From assembly GCF_022605165.1 (NCBI RefSeq), contig NC_063070.1:1984001-2048000 (forward strand): a DNA stretch of 64,000 nucleotides. Direction: 5' to 3'. The position numbers and the translations under genes are program-made. Positions within the stretch are counted from its first letter, which is position 1. Each line of letters opens with the position of its first letter. Of this stretch, positions 55,859-64,000 are shown piece by piece. The DNA comes from Purpureocillium takamizusanense. Its lineage: Eukaryota > Ascomycota > Sordariomycetes > Hypocreales > Ophiocordycipitaceae. The notes below the pieces were generated by a model. It ran no database searches. It saw nothing but the letters and a program-made list of their open reading frames with translations, and had not been told where the DNA came from.

Positions 55859-57113
55859 ATGATGCCAAGCAAGACGCGTCGAGCCTTGGCTACGACTGCT
55901 GCTGGCTCTCTCGGCGCCTTGAGTCGACGATGGGCCTCCTATGACAGTGCGTCCCTGACGAGCAGGAACTTGGCCGGAAAGGTTGACGCTGGTCTCGGTC
56001 CCAGCTCTGACGATAACCTCCCACGGCTCAACCAAGACCGACACACGGTTGAAACGGCCATCGGGCATCTCCCCATGTCCCCACTCTTCGATCCAGCATG
56101 GATGAAGTCACGGCGCCGACAGAGGAAAGCTGATCCGTCCAAGCCTGTCGGTCGCTTCAGGAAGAAACTCGCGAAGAACCCGTTTGGTAAGATGTCCCCC
56201 ACCTACAAGGTTGACTCTTGTAGCTGACACGCCCGAAGCAAGAGCCCTCGAATCCCCGATACGGCGATGTCAATATACGACTGTGTTGCTACCCCGATAC
56301 TTTCTCCAAGACTTTGAGCTGGTTACGCACCCTAAAACAGGCACAGCATGGTGGGCGCCTGGGCCGCTCTCCTTTGGCAAACTTGCACCGGAGGGATCAG
56401 AAGCCGCCGCGAATACGGATGATGATGTCAACACACCAGTATCAGAGGCAGAATTACCTGATCAAAACCTGCCGGCTGCGATGCGGCCGGCCGGATCACC
56501 ACCAGAGGCACCGGCCCCCTCTGCCCGGCCTCGCGGACCTCTCACGAGCTACACCCTCGGTCGAAAGTCTGTTGTAGACAGCTTGGGTGGAAAGAACAAG
56601 AGGTACACATCTGTACTGCTTGCGGTTCGCACCGGCATGGCGGTCGCGCCCAATATGCGGAATCCGATTTGGCGCGAAGACATGGGAGACGTACTCCTCC
56701 GCATGATGCGGCGGCTAGCTACGGACGCACTGGTCACATGCGCTATTCCAGCAAAAGCCTCCAAAGGGGCGATGGAGTCTTTAAGGCCCTTTTCCAACTG
56801 GGCGGAAGTTGACAGGACCAAGCCTGGGGGTTGTGTGCTTTGGCTTCCTGACGACAGTTGCCATCCGATGAGGGCCGCACCGTTCGCCACGCTGGACGTT
56901 ACCGATGCCCGATACAATCAGAAGATGGTCATCTACAACATGCCATGGCTACTCGGAAATTTGGAGTTTGAGAGACTAAAGAGGGAGTCCCATACTTTCC
57001 GCGGTCACCAAATCGTTGTCCTGCGACATGGGCGAAGCAATGCGGTAATGCAGCTGCATCTTTTGCTTTGGCGCTTGCAGGGCTACTTGGCTCAGCCGCA
57101 GGATGTAGAGTGA
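55859..57113 (+). CDS. mitochondrial-type conserved fungal protein, function unknown
   Basis: Exons 55859-56186 and 56239-57113 join KKLAKNPFA|RALESPIRRCQYT and give 400 aa. The N-terminus (MMPSKTRRALATTAAGSL) is basic, Ala/Ser-rich and without acid residues, as in matrix presequences. The body has SPIRRCQYTTVLLPRYFLQDFELVTHPKTGTAWWAPG, YTSVLLAVRTGMAVAPNMRNPIWREDM, CVLWLPDDSC and YNMPWLLG. I do not recognise a named domain. The pattern is like fungal-specific mitochondrial proteins linked to translation or respiration, but this is a guess. Divergent position to clpP supports a mitochondrial role. Confidence 0.75.
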
Positions 57114-58598
57114 TTAAACTGATTGTAGGTATACTGTAAGGCTTACTAGAGATACCCGACTGCTATGGTCTCCGCGGTCATCATTGACAACTTGACTCCA
57201 TTCAGAAGGTACTCATGGATTCTGAGAGTCCGCTGCTCTGCTTTATTGCTTCAAACGGAACACAGGCCAGCCCCAGGTTCATGGCTCGCATTTCGGGCAC
57301 AAGCAGCGATGGACGTAATCGAGAAAGTAGGCTATCTACTCCAGGCTACCAAGTTAGGAAGTAGCTGGCAAGGTCCTGCTCGCCACCTAGCACCTTCCAT
57401 GCCGTCCGTGACACCGCTCGGTATGTTTGCTCCTCTATCGCATGACCTCATGACCTGGATCTCCTCATCACAACGATGATCTTGAAGGCTCGTGAAAGTT
57501 GAAACCGACAATCCCTTCTGCTACCACGGACTCCCGGCCGCACGGCTGTCTCGAACACACGGACACGCGACGGCCTATTATGCCGCCATCTCCCACTGTG
57601 AGCGGCAATGGCTCAATGGGGAGTTCGAGGAACGCCAACCGTCCGTCGCTGTCATTAAGTGCCGTCGGTGTCGCGAGCGAAAACTGGCGAAAGAAACCGC
57701 ACTCGGCGGCGCTTCTCGTCATGTCACCACTAGTGCTGCGTTGCACCTCAGCACACATACCTTCGCAGCGCGCGAGGTGACAGACTTACTGGATTATCAC
57801 TGAGAGTTCGCCAATGTGTGCCACGTCAAGGAAAGTGCTTGATGTAAGCCGCGCATGAGTTGCCTCGGCACTACCGGGGTTTCCGGGCGTGTGAAATGCG
57901 AGATCACCATGAATGGATGCCGTCGAGCTGGGTCTATCGGGGCTCAAAGGAGGGCCAAGAGCGACCAGCGCTCCTCCGCGAGGGCGGTTCGTGTTTTCAG
58001 GGCCGCACATACTTGACGTCGACCCAGAACATGGACAGGTGGAAGGTTGTGTCTCCCTGCTCTAGGGCGACCAAGCCGTCTAATAATATGATGCTACTTG
58101 TGAGCAAGGGGCGTTCCCAGGCGCCTCCCCGCGATTCAAGCCGTGCGTCTGGCTCACAAGGAGCAATGACAACGAAACTGCCTCGGGAAAACGTAACATG
58201 GCCACAGGTACTTACCATCATCCCCTTACGTGCCTTATTAGCGGCGCCCTGTTACATTCGCCATCCAATAAAAGGGACGATGTAGCGCCAAACTGGCAAG
58301 TCGAGCAAGTTTGAGCGAGATCGTCATGCAGGCAACGCCAGGCTCAAAAAACTACCTCAACATGACTAACTATCCGGGTTCACGATTTATCCGCTTGGAA
58401 GATGATGTTTACTAGCATAGAGACTCCTCTGTGGCAGCGGTGCAATTCATTCATTCTTCTGCCCCAAGCTCGCGCCTACCAACTTTACCTCCAGCACTAC
58501 GCCATCACCCGTTTTCCCCAGACGCATAGTCGTAACCAGGCTCATTCGAATCGGTCGTCCCGAACTCGAGCCCGCCCTTACCTGCCGCCGCCGCAAAA
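57114..58598. other. 1.5-kb intergenic
   Basis: No gene supported. A minus-strand frame at 58221-57997 and a plus frame at 57165-57479 have no recognised motif and no clear codon support. It probably holds the 3' flank of the preceding gene and the promoter of the superoxide dismutase. Confidence 0.5.
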
Positions 58599-59379
58599 AT
58601 GTCCGCCACCGTCTACAGCCTCCCAGCGTTGCCGTACGCCTACGATGTCTGTCCTCCTTTCAGGCCCCGCCGATGCTCTGCCCATCAGGGTGCCCGCGAT
58701 GTGCTAACACGAATGCCCGCATCAAGGCCCTCGAGCCCAGCATCTCAGCTCAGATCATGGAGCTTCACCACTCCAAGCACCACCAGACTTACGTCAACAA
58801 TCTGAACGCCGCCCTCAAAACGTACGCGACCGCGAGCTCTTCCGGAGATATTGCGGGTCAGATCGCTCTCCAAGGAGCTATCAAGTTCAATGGAGGGGGC
58901 CATATAAATCACACGCTCTTCTGGGAGAACCTGGCCCCCGCGTCATCACCTGAGGCTGCGGATCCTCAAAGCAGCGCGCCGACCTTGATTGCGGCCATCA
59001 CCCAGACCTGGGGCGGCCTGACGGAGTTTAAAGCGGCGTTCTCAAAGGCGCTTCTTGGACTGCAGGGTAGTGGCTGGGGGTGGTTGATCCGAGACGGGCC
59101 GCAACTGCGTATCATTACAACCAAGGACCAGGATCCAGTGGTCGGCGGCGAGGTTCCAATCCTCGGGCTGGATTTGTGGGAGCATGCCTTCTACCTTCAG
59201 GTAAGATTCGAGAGCTCAAATCAGTTCCAGATAGTACAGATCATAACTGCATATAGTATCTCAACAATAAAGCAGCCTACGTTGAGAACATCTGGAATGT
59301 CATCAACTGGAAGACGGCTGAGCTACGGTTCAAGGGAGGGCGTGATGATGCCTTCAAGTTACTCAAAGCGTCAATGTGA
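58599..59379 (+). CDS. Mn-type superoxide dismutase without presequence
   Basis: Three exons (58599-58646, 58727-59200, 59257-59379) give 214 aa. It starts directly at MSATVYSLPALPYAYD|ALEPSISAQIMELHHSKHHQTYV, so there is no mitochondrial presequence, and a cytosolic enzyme is likely. Metal ligands are His30 in ELHHSKHH, the second His of HINHTLFW, and Asp and His in DLWEHAFYLQ. The Gly-rich HINHTLFWENLAP and the end YLNNKAAYVENIWNVINWKTAE are the Mn/Fe family pattern. Cytosolic Mn-SODs are known in several fungi, often induced by stress or copper shortage. A second, mitochondrial SOD2 should exist elsewhere. Convergent with the following regulator. Confidence 0.93.
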
Positions 59380-60027
59380 GCTCTGATTGGCAAAACCAGA
59401 TGTAATTTCTCATCAAACTCGCCCGATGCCTTGTAGCGTAATTACGAATTTCAGAGAAATGTCTCTATGTATACTCGCTAGCCTCTGGGAGCTCCAGCGC
59501 TGAACGCTGCCATTCGATATGTAAACTACGAAGAGACTAGCCGCTGCAAAATTTGTCGACGCCCTACGAAGCACTATAACCCGCCGGTCGGGCTATCAAC
59601 GCGGCAGCCCTCGCGAATGCGTCATTCTAGCAGCAACGGCAACAACAGCATTGCTTATTCTTAGCGCCGCTATAGTGCTCCGTTACAGCAGCATTCGCGG
59701 AGGGTATCAGCCTGGAAAGTTTACCCTAACCACGCAACTCTAAGGAACCCTGGTTGTGTTGGCGGGCTTGTGTAGATATAGCTGTGGGTGTGTAAAATAG
59801 TATATCTCATAGTCATATAAAGTAGTACTGCCTGGTGGCGGCGATGCTTGCTCATACTCGACCCAGTCAACCATCATGCCAGCCTTGAGGGAGTCAGTCG
59901 ACTCGCCAACGGAACGCGCGCTGTTAGATATTCGTGCGTGTCGGACTCTATTGATAATATGATGTATTCAGCCGCGGGCCTCATTGTTTGGGTTGTGAAG
60001 CAAATCCCTAGTCGTCGCACAGGGGTT
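59380..60027. other. convergent intergenic
   Basis: 648 bp of 3' flank between the dismutase and the regulator; no recognisable gene. Confidence 0.55.
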
Positions 60028-62023
60028 TCAAAACTCATTGGGGGCGTCTTGTTGCGCTATCATTTGGTCGTCGTTAGATGAGCATAGCATTGCTCGGTCT
60101 ACCAGCTGGAAGCCCTGCGTCAGGACGGCGTTTGCCTTTTGCGCCAATGGTTTGAGGTATTGGCTCTCGTGGTTCCGGAAACGAGAGAGGAATAGCATAA
60201 AGTGATGCAACAAGTCTCGTTTACAGTGGAAACTGGAGTCTTCCGCGATGTCCATCTTGCACATGGAAAGTGTGTCGCAGAGACAATTCGCCGCGTCCGA
60301 GATCTTTTGCTCCTGCTCGGCCTGTCAGCGCTGATTTTCAAAGCCAAGGACATGAAACATTGCGTGCGCATTACCATGCCTATGCCGTGCGCTTCTAAAG
60401 ATAGCGGGTTTGCCTTCGAGACAATCCGTAACAGGCTCCGGCAAGTGTCGAGCACGTACTGCGGTTCGAAAACTCCGTGGCCGGCCCCAATGAGCTGCTG
60501 GGTACTGTGTTTAGCGCCAAGCACTGACCGCCTGAGCTTCATATTGCACACAAGAACTCGCAGCCATTGTTGTGTGATTAGAACATCGAGACGCTGAGTC
60601 TCATTAACTTCAGACATTGAGAGGTAGCCCATGAGGTCTTCCTGGTCCAGTATCTTCTTCATGGCGATCCCAGGATCACAAGCCCGGCTTGTCGAGGAGG
60701 CTTCACCCCAGGCCTTGATAAAAGTATTGTCAATGTTTCTGAACACCTTGGCGAGAGCGAGGAATCCGTATACGAGTTTCGGCTCGTGTGAATCAAACAC
60801 CCTGGGAAGATCGATTGATGGCCGTAGGATGACCTGGCGGCGATGCTGGATGGCATACGCCCTGTGGCAGGAGCCCTTAGTTCTCCGAACGGTGAGTTAT
60901 AGCGTAGGGACCGGGATAGGTACCGTTCTGTGATGAACAGAAGCCAGAACAGCCGCCGTCGCCGTTGCTGCGCGCTAGGTTCCCAGCCAGCGTAAAGGTC
61001 TGCATCATCTACGCCAAGCGACTGAGCAAATCCAATGGCCTCACGAAGGTAATACCAGGCAGACTGGCTTTGATCAAGATTGCCGTAGTAGGCGAAGAGA
61101 AAGAAGGAGGTCATGACAGTCAACTCGTCAGCCTCTTCAATGAATGGATAGCCTTGGCGAGCCTCGAGACATTGCGTGGTGAAAACCTGAGCACAGGATA
61201 AAGATTGAGGAAAGGGTGGCGATGCTGCCTGAGTGCCCTTGCCTTCGACACCCGCGTCAAATGTAGGCCCTGGCAAGCCTTCGATATTGAGTTGCATCAC
61301 CACAGCCGCAGAAAGGGACGTCAGCAAGGCATACTCAGCCATGGTAAGCGGCCGACCCAGGGTGTCATCAGCATAAACTAATCTCAGCAGATAGTGGCAG
61401 TCCATGACGGGAAATATGGGGTACAGTCTGTCGATGAACAAGCGGACGTAGGGCTCGAAGAAGGAGCAAGGAAGTTGAAGGGTGTCATCGACGCAGGACC
61501 AGCACGGCTGTGAGATATTGAGGATATTGGGGATGTCATGATCTTCCAGCAACGGCCCAGAGCAGGCAGTATAGTCAGGAAGTGTTGTCGTGCAAGGCAT
61601 CTCGCGGTGCAATTTCGACGGCGAGCTGCAACGCTGCCAGTCCGGTGACGTGGCAGGAATCATCAGTGGCAACTGACCATCGCAGCTTTCAAGGAACTGA
61701 TCCATCGCATCAGTACCACTGGTGTTGATGGGGGCAGCGGATGAGGCAGCCTCGCCGGTGCGTTCGGGCGTGGTTTCTGAGGCGGAGTTATCGCCCAGCA
61801 GGGGCAGGGGCAGGGGCATCGCCCGCCTCTTGCGCGGCCGTGGCCCTCTGCGTTTCGGTATCGCGATCCAAGTGCATCCGGAGCCGGTTTTGACACAGTT
61901 GCCGCAGACGGGCCGGTGCCTGTCGCATCGCGACTTTTTCTGGCGGCATTGGTCGCAAGCCTGGCCAGGGGTTTCGACCAGTGAGCCTCCCAGCGTTGAC
62001 TGATAGACGGCGAAGGCCACCAT
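60028..62023 (-). CDS. Zn2Cys6 regulator next to sugar permease (MAL-activator-like)
   Basis: Three exons (62023-60924, 60861-60375, 60321-60028) give 626 aa. The cluster C-DQ-C-RQKKSR-C-DRHRPV-C-GN-C-VKTGSG-C is at about residues 23-50, with a basic run (PKRRGPRPRKRRA) after it. The fungal_trans region has FIDRLYPIFPVMD, SAWYYLREAIGFAQSLGVDD and RRRRLFWLLFITER|AYAIQHRRQVILRPSIDLP. The FITER-AYA join is the reason for the first intron. The start is the first true ATG in frame. It is divergent from an alpha-glucoside-type permease, the arrangement of MAL-like activators and their transporters, so control of that gene is likely. Direct proof is lacking. Confidence 0.84.
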
Positions 62024-62586
62024 GGCAGTGGCCCTGTTGTCTCCTGAGGCGAGGTTCGACAATCGGGAATAGGCGGCTGGTATGTCGTTGACAAAGAGGC
62101 AATTGCCCGCTCTGTGTGCCTGCCTCAATGGTTGCAGTGGCTCGACTCCGTTTTAGCAGCCTGGAGGCCAGACGGACGTATGGTGTCCTACTTCGTACTG
62201 TACTTCGTACCTTACTTACCTGGGTAATATAGCGATCTCGGCCCGATCAACCCCAAGTGCACCACCACCCATTGCGATGAGTAAGCTTTGCTTACACGTG
62301 TGAGGCGAGTACCGGTTGGCAATCTGAATTTCATGCATCTAAAAAGGGTAATTGGCCGGCTGCATGAGACCACCAGTTGGCAGGACCATACCTACTAGGT
62401 ACGAAATACCCATCTAGGTACGAACTACCACTATTAAGGTTTATGGTGCTGCTGGCTGGAAGGCATGTGCATGTACCTGCCAGACACGGTAATTTCCCGT
62501 GGGATCGCCTCCAGCGGCAGGCGGGGCCTATCACGCGACTACTATGAAGAACTAACTGACCCTGTGTTGTAAGTACGTACTGACCT

Positions 62587-62734
62587 GAGTGACGCCCCCC
62601 CCCCCCCCTTTGGACGCATCACGTCAATGGTGATGCCGGACTATCGACTCACCAACAGAGTACGGAGTGACGCCCCCCCCCCCTTTCGACACATCACCTC
62701 AATGACGATGCCGGATTGACGACTCACCAACAAC
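62587..62734. repeat. imperfect tandem repeat with poly-C tracts
   Basis: Two units of about 70-75 bp (62587-62660 and 62665-62734) share GAGTGACG, a run of 11-14 C, CTTT, GACRCATCAC, TCAATG, GATGCCGGA and GACTCACCAACA. They differ at scattered bases and in the C-run length. Located between the divergent regulator and permease. Confidence 0.8.
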
Positions 62735-62963
62735 GAGACTACGTGGCCCCCGCACCGATGGCATCGACCTTGCTTGCAGGCGTCAACCTGGGGAAGTGCT
62801 CTCCCTGCCATGGGAACCCCGCTTCTTCTCCATGATCTAGACTCTAGAATTCGGGATGAGAGAGCCGTTGGCCAACTCGTACGTCGTACAGGCACGGATC
62901 TTACAGAGCACAGCCTTCCGTATCATGGACTCTTCCCAGAGGCATAGAGTGTCGCCAGGCGGC

Positions 62964-62971
62964 TATAAATA
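62964..62971 (+). promoter_or_regulatory. TATA box TATAAATA
   Basis: A perfect TATAAATA about 140 bp upstream of the permease start codon, typical for strongly regulated transporter genes. Confidence 0.6.
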
Positions 62972-63107
62972 GTCGATGCATTGTGACGACGGCTCGATGG
63001 ACAACATTAAACCTCAAGTTCTGCCTTCCTACCTTCCAAATATTCAAGTTGTCCTGGTGTTTGTCGTAGCAGCACTATCTGGCTGGTACGTTGACCACTA
63101 ATCAGCC

Positions 63108-64000
63108 ATGCCCTCCACCCAGGACACTCAGGACGTCGAAAAGACAGGCGCGAATAATATCAAGTCGGCAACCCTGGAACAGATGACTGAAAAGGATGCC
63201 GACTTTGCCACCACCATAAACGATGCCAAGATTGCGACAGCAAAGGAGCATTCTATGACCCTGGCAGAGGGTATAAGGATGTATCCACGTGCAATTGGTT
63301 GGTCCATCCTCTTCTCTACCGCAATCGTCATGGAGGGGTACGACCTCGTCCTCCTGGGGTCCTTCTACGCCTATCCAGAGTTCAACAAGAAGTTCGGGAC
63401 CCTTCAGCCCGACGGCACATATCAACTTACAGCTGCCTGGCAGGCCGGCCTGAGCAATGCTGTCAGCGTGGGCCAGATTACGGGGCTCTTCGCAAATGGA
63501 ATCATTATAGAGCGATTTGGTTATAGAAAAACGATGCTCGGCTCCCTCAGCCTGGTCATTGCCTTCATCTTCATCACTTTCTTCGCTCAAAACCTCCCAA
63601 CCCTGCTTGTCGGCGAGCTACTTCTAGGCATCCCCCTCGGAGCCTATCAGACGGCAACCGTCACCTACGCCTCCGAGGTTTGTCCTGTTGTCCTGAGATG
63701 CTATCTAACTACGTATGTCAACCTCTGCTGGGTCATGGGACAGCTCCTTGCCTCTGGAGTCCTCCGTGGGTTCGTGGAGAGGTCAGATGAGTGGGCATAC
63801 CGTATCCCCTTTGCCCTGCAGTGGGCTTGGCCTGTCCCGATCTTGATCGGGGTTGCCCTGGCGCCTGAAAGCCCGTGGTGGTTAGTTCGACAGAAGAGAA
63901 CAAAGGACGCGGCGGTCGCGTTGGAAAGACTGACTGGAGGCAACTTCGACGGGCACTGCACGGCCGAAGAAACTGTTGCCATGATGGTGCATACGAATGA
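63108..64000 (+). CDS. alpha-glucoside-type MFS sugar permease, 5' part
   Basis: The frame is open from the ATG to the window end (297 codons plus two bases), so the gene is cut. The N-terminal tail is hydrophilic (about 65 residues). Then come MTLAEGIRMYPRAIGWSIL, TAIVMEGYDLVLLGSFYAYPEF, GQITGLFANGIIIERFGYRKT (MFS loop 2-3 motif), LLLGIPLGAYQTATVTYASEVCP, and APESPWWLVRQKRTKDAAVALERL. These match the maltose/alpha-glucoside:H+ symporter group (yeast MAL/AGT1-like) rather than hexose carriers. It is divergent from the regulator described above. Substrate range cannot be read from the sequence. Confidence 0.9.
   Translation, partial: MPSTQDTQDVEKTGANNIKSATLEQMTEKDADFATTINDAKIATAKEHSMTLAEGIRMYPRAIGWSILFSTAIVMEGYDLVLLGSFYAYPEFNKKFGTLQPDGTYQLTAAWQAGLSNAVSVGQITGLFANGIIIERFGYRKTMLGSLSLVIAFIFITFFAQNLPTLLVGELLLGIPLGAYQTATVTYASEVCPVVLRCYLTTYVNLCWVMGQLLASGVLRGFVERSDEWAYRIPFALQWAWPVPILIGVALAPESPWWLVRQKRTKDAAVALERLTGGNFDGHCTAEETVAMMVHTN

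Larger units (their letters stand above)
62024..63107. promoter_or_regulatory. 1.1-kb divergent promoter, regulator and sugar permease
   Basis: Contains TAGGTA/ACCTA motifs (62206-62420), two copies of a poly-C box and a TATA box close to the permease. CCCC-type tracts could act as stress or CreA-like sites, but no single site is proven. Confidence 0.55.

Noticed and set aside
57165..57479. Possible small gene after the mitochondrial-type protein
   Set aside because: No motif, no splice support, and composition like neighbouring noncoding DNA.
62024..62128. Upstream TTG extension of the right-hand Zn2Cys6 regulator
   Set aside because: No ATG in that extension; the first ATG at 62023 gives a normal distance to the zinc cluster.
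1..64000. CRISPR array, prophage, rRNA operon or telomere repeat
   Set aside because: No regularly spaced repeats, phage genes, rRNA-like sequence or TTAGGG arrays were seen; the DNA is eukaryotic with spliceosomal introns.

Overview
The window is 64 kb of nuclear DNA from a filamentous ascomycete. The signs are short introns (about 45-137 nt, often with CTGAC/CTAAC branch sites), GC-rich coding sequence, Zn2Cys6 regulators, AUR1, a Coa6-type gene, a KlpA-type kinesin and an ILV3 with a presequence. I infer Sordariomycetes, probably Hypocreales, from gene style only. No rRNA, CRISPR, plasmid or phage feature was seen, and I could not recognise a tRNA by eye. Exon borders below were built by hand from frame continuity and splice consensus.

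Left part (1-12.7 kb): the 3' end of a GATA-finger gene, two convergent Zn2Cys6 regulators (1446-3654 + and 6253-3979 -), a 2-kb gene-free stretch, then a head-to-head pair for ribosome synthesis: grc3 (polynucleotide kinase of pre-rRNA processing, -) and an RPA34-type RNA polymerase I subunit (+).

Middle part (12.7-36.3 kb): a 5.2-kb gene-free stretch leads to AUR1 (IPC synthase). Next come a Ca2+/calmodulin-dependent kinase (-), a PIP 5-kinase (Mss4 type, +), COA6 (-), SYS1 (+), CFT2 (-), an FAD monooxygenase (+) and an unusual Cys-rich protein with a C-terminal ubiquitin-conjugating domain (+). Genes mostly alternate strand, giving convergent tails as close as 66 bp and divergent heads.

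Accessory-looking part (36.3-43.8 kb): an NADPH-FMN reductase, a GNAT acetyltransferase, a 480-bp imperfect inverted repeat, a GT microsatellite, a secreted tyrosinase with seven exons and AT-richer codons, and 2 kb with only possible gene debris.

Right part (43.8-64 kb): a HhH-GPD DNA glycosylase, a conserved unknown protein, a kinesin-14, a LOA1-type acyltransferase, ILV3, mitochondrial ClpP and a divergent mitochondrial-type protein of unknown function, a Mn-superoxide dismutase without a presequence, and at the edge a Zn2Cys6 regulator head-to-head with an alpha-glucoside-type sugar permease cut by the window end.

The most unusual observations are the Cys-rich/E2 hybrid, four introns that only work with GC-AG borders, the inverted-repeat element, and the duplicated poly-C box between the sugar regulator and permease.
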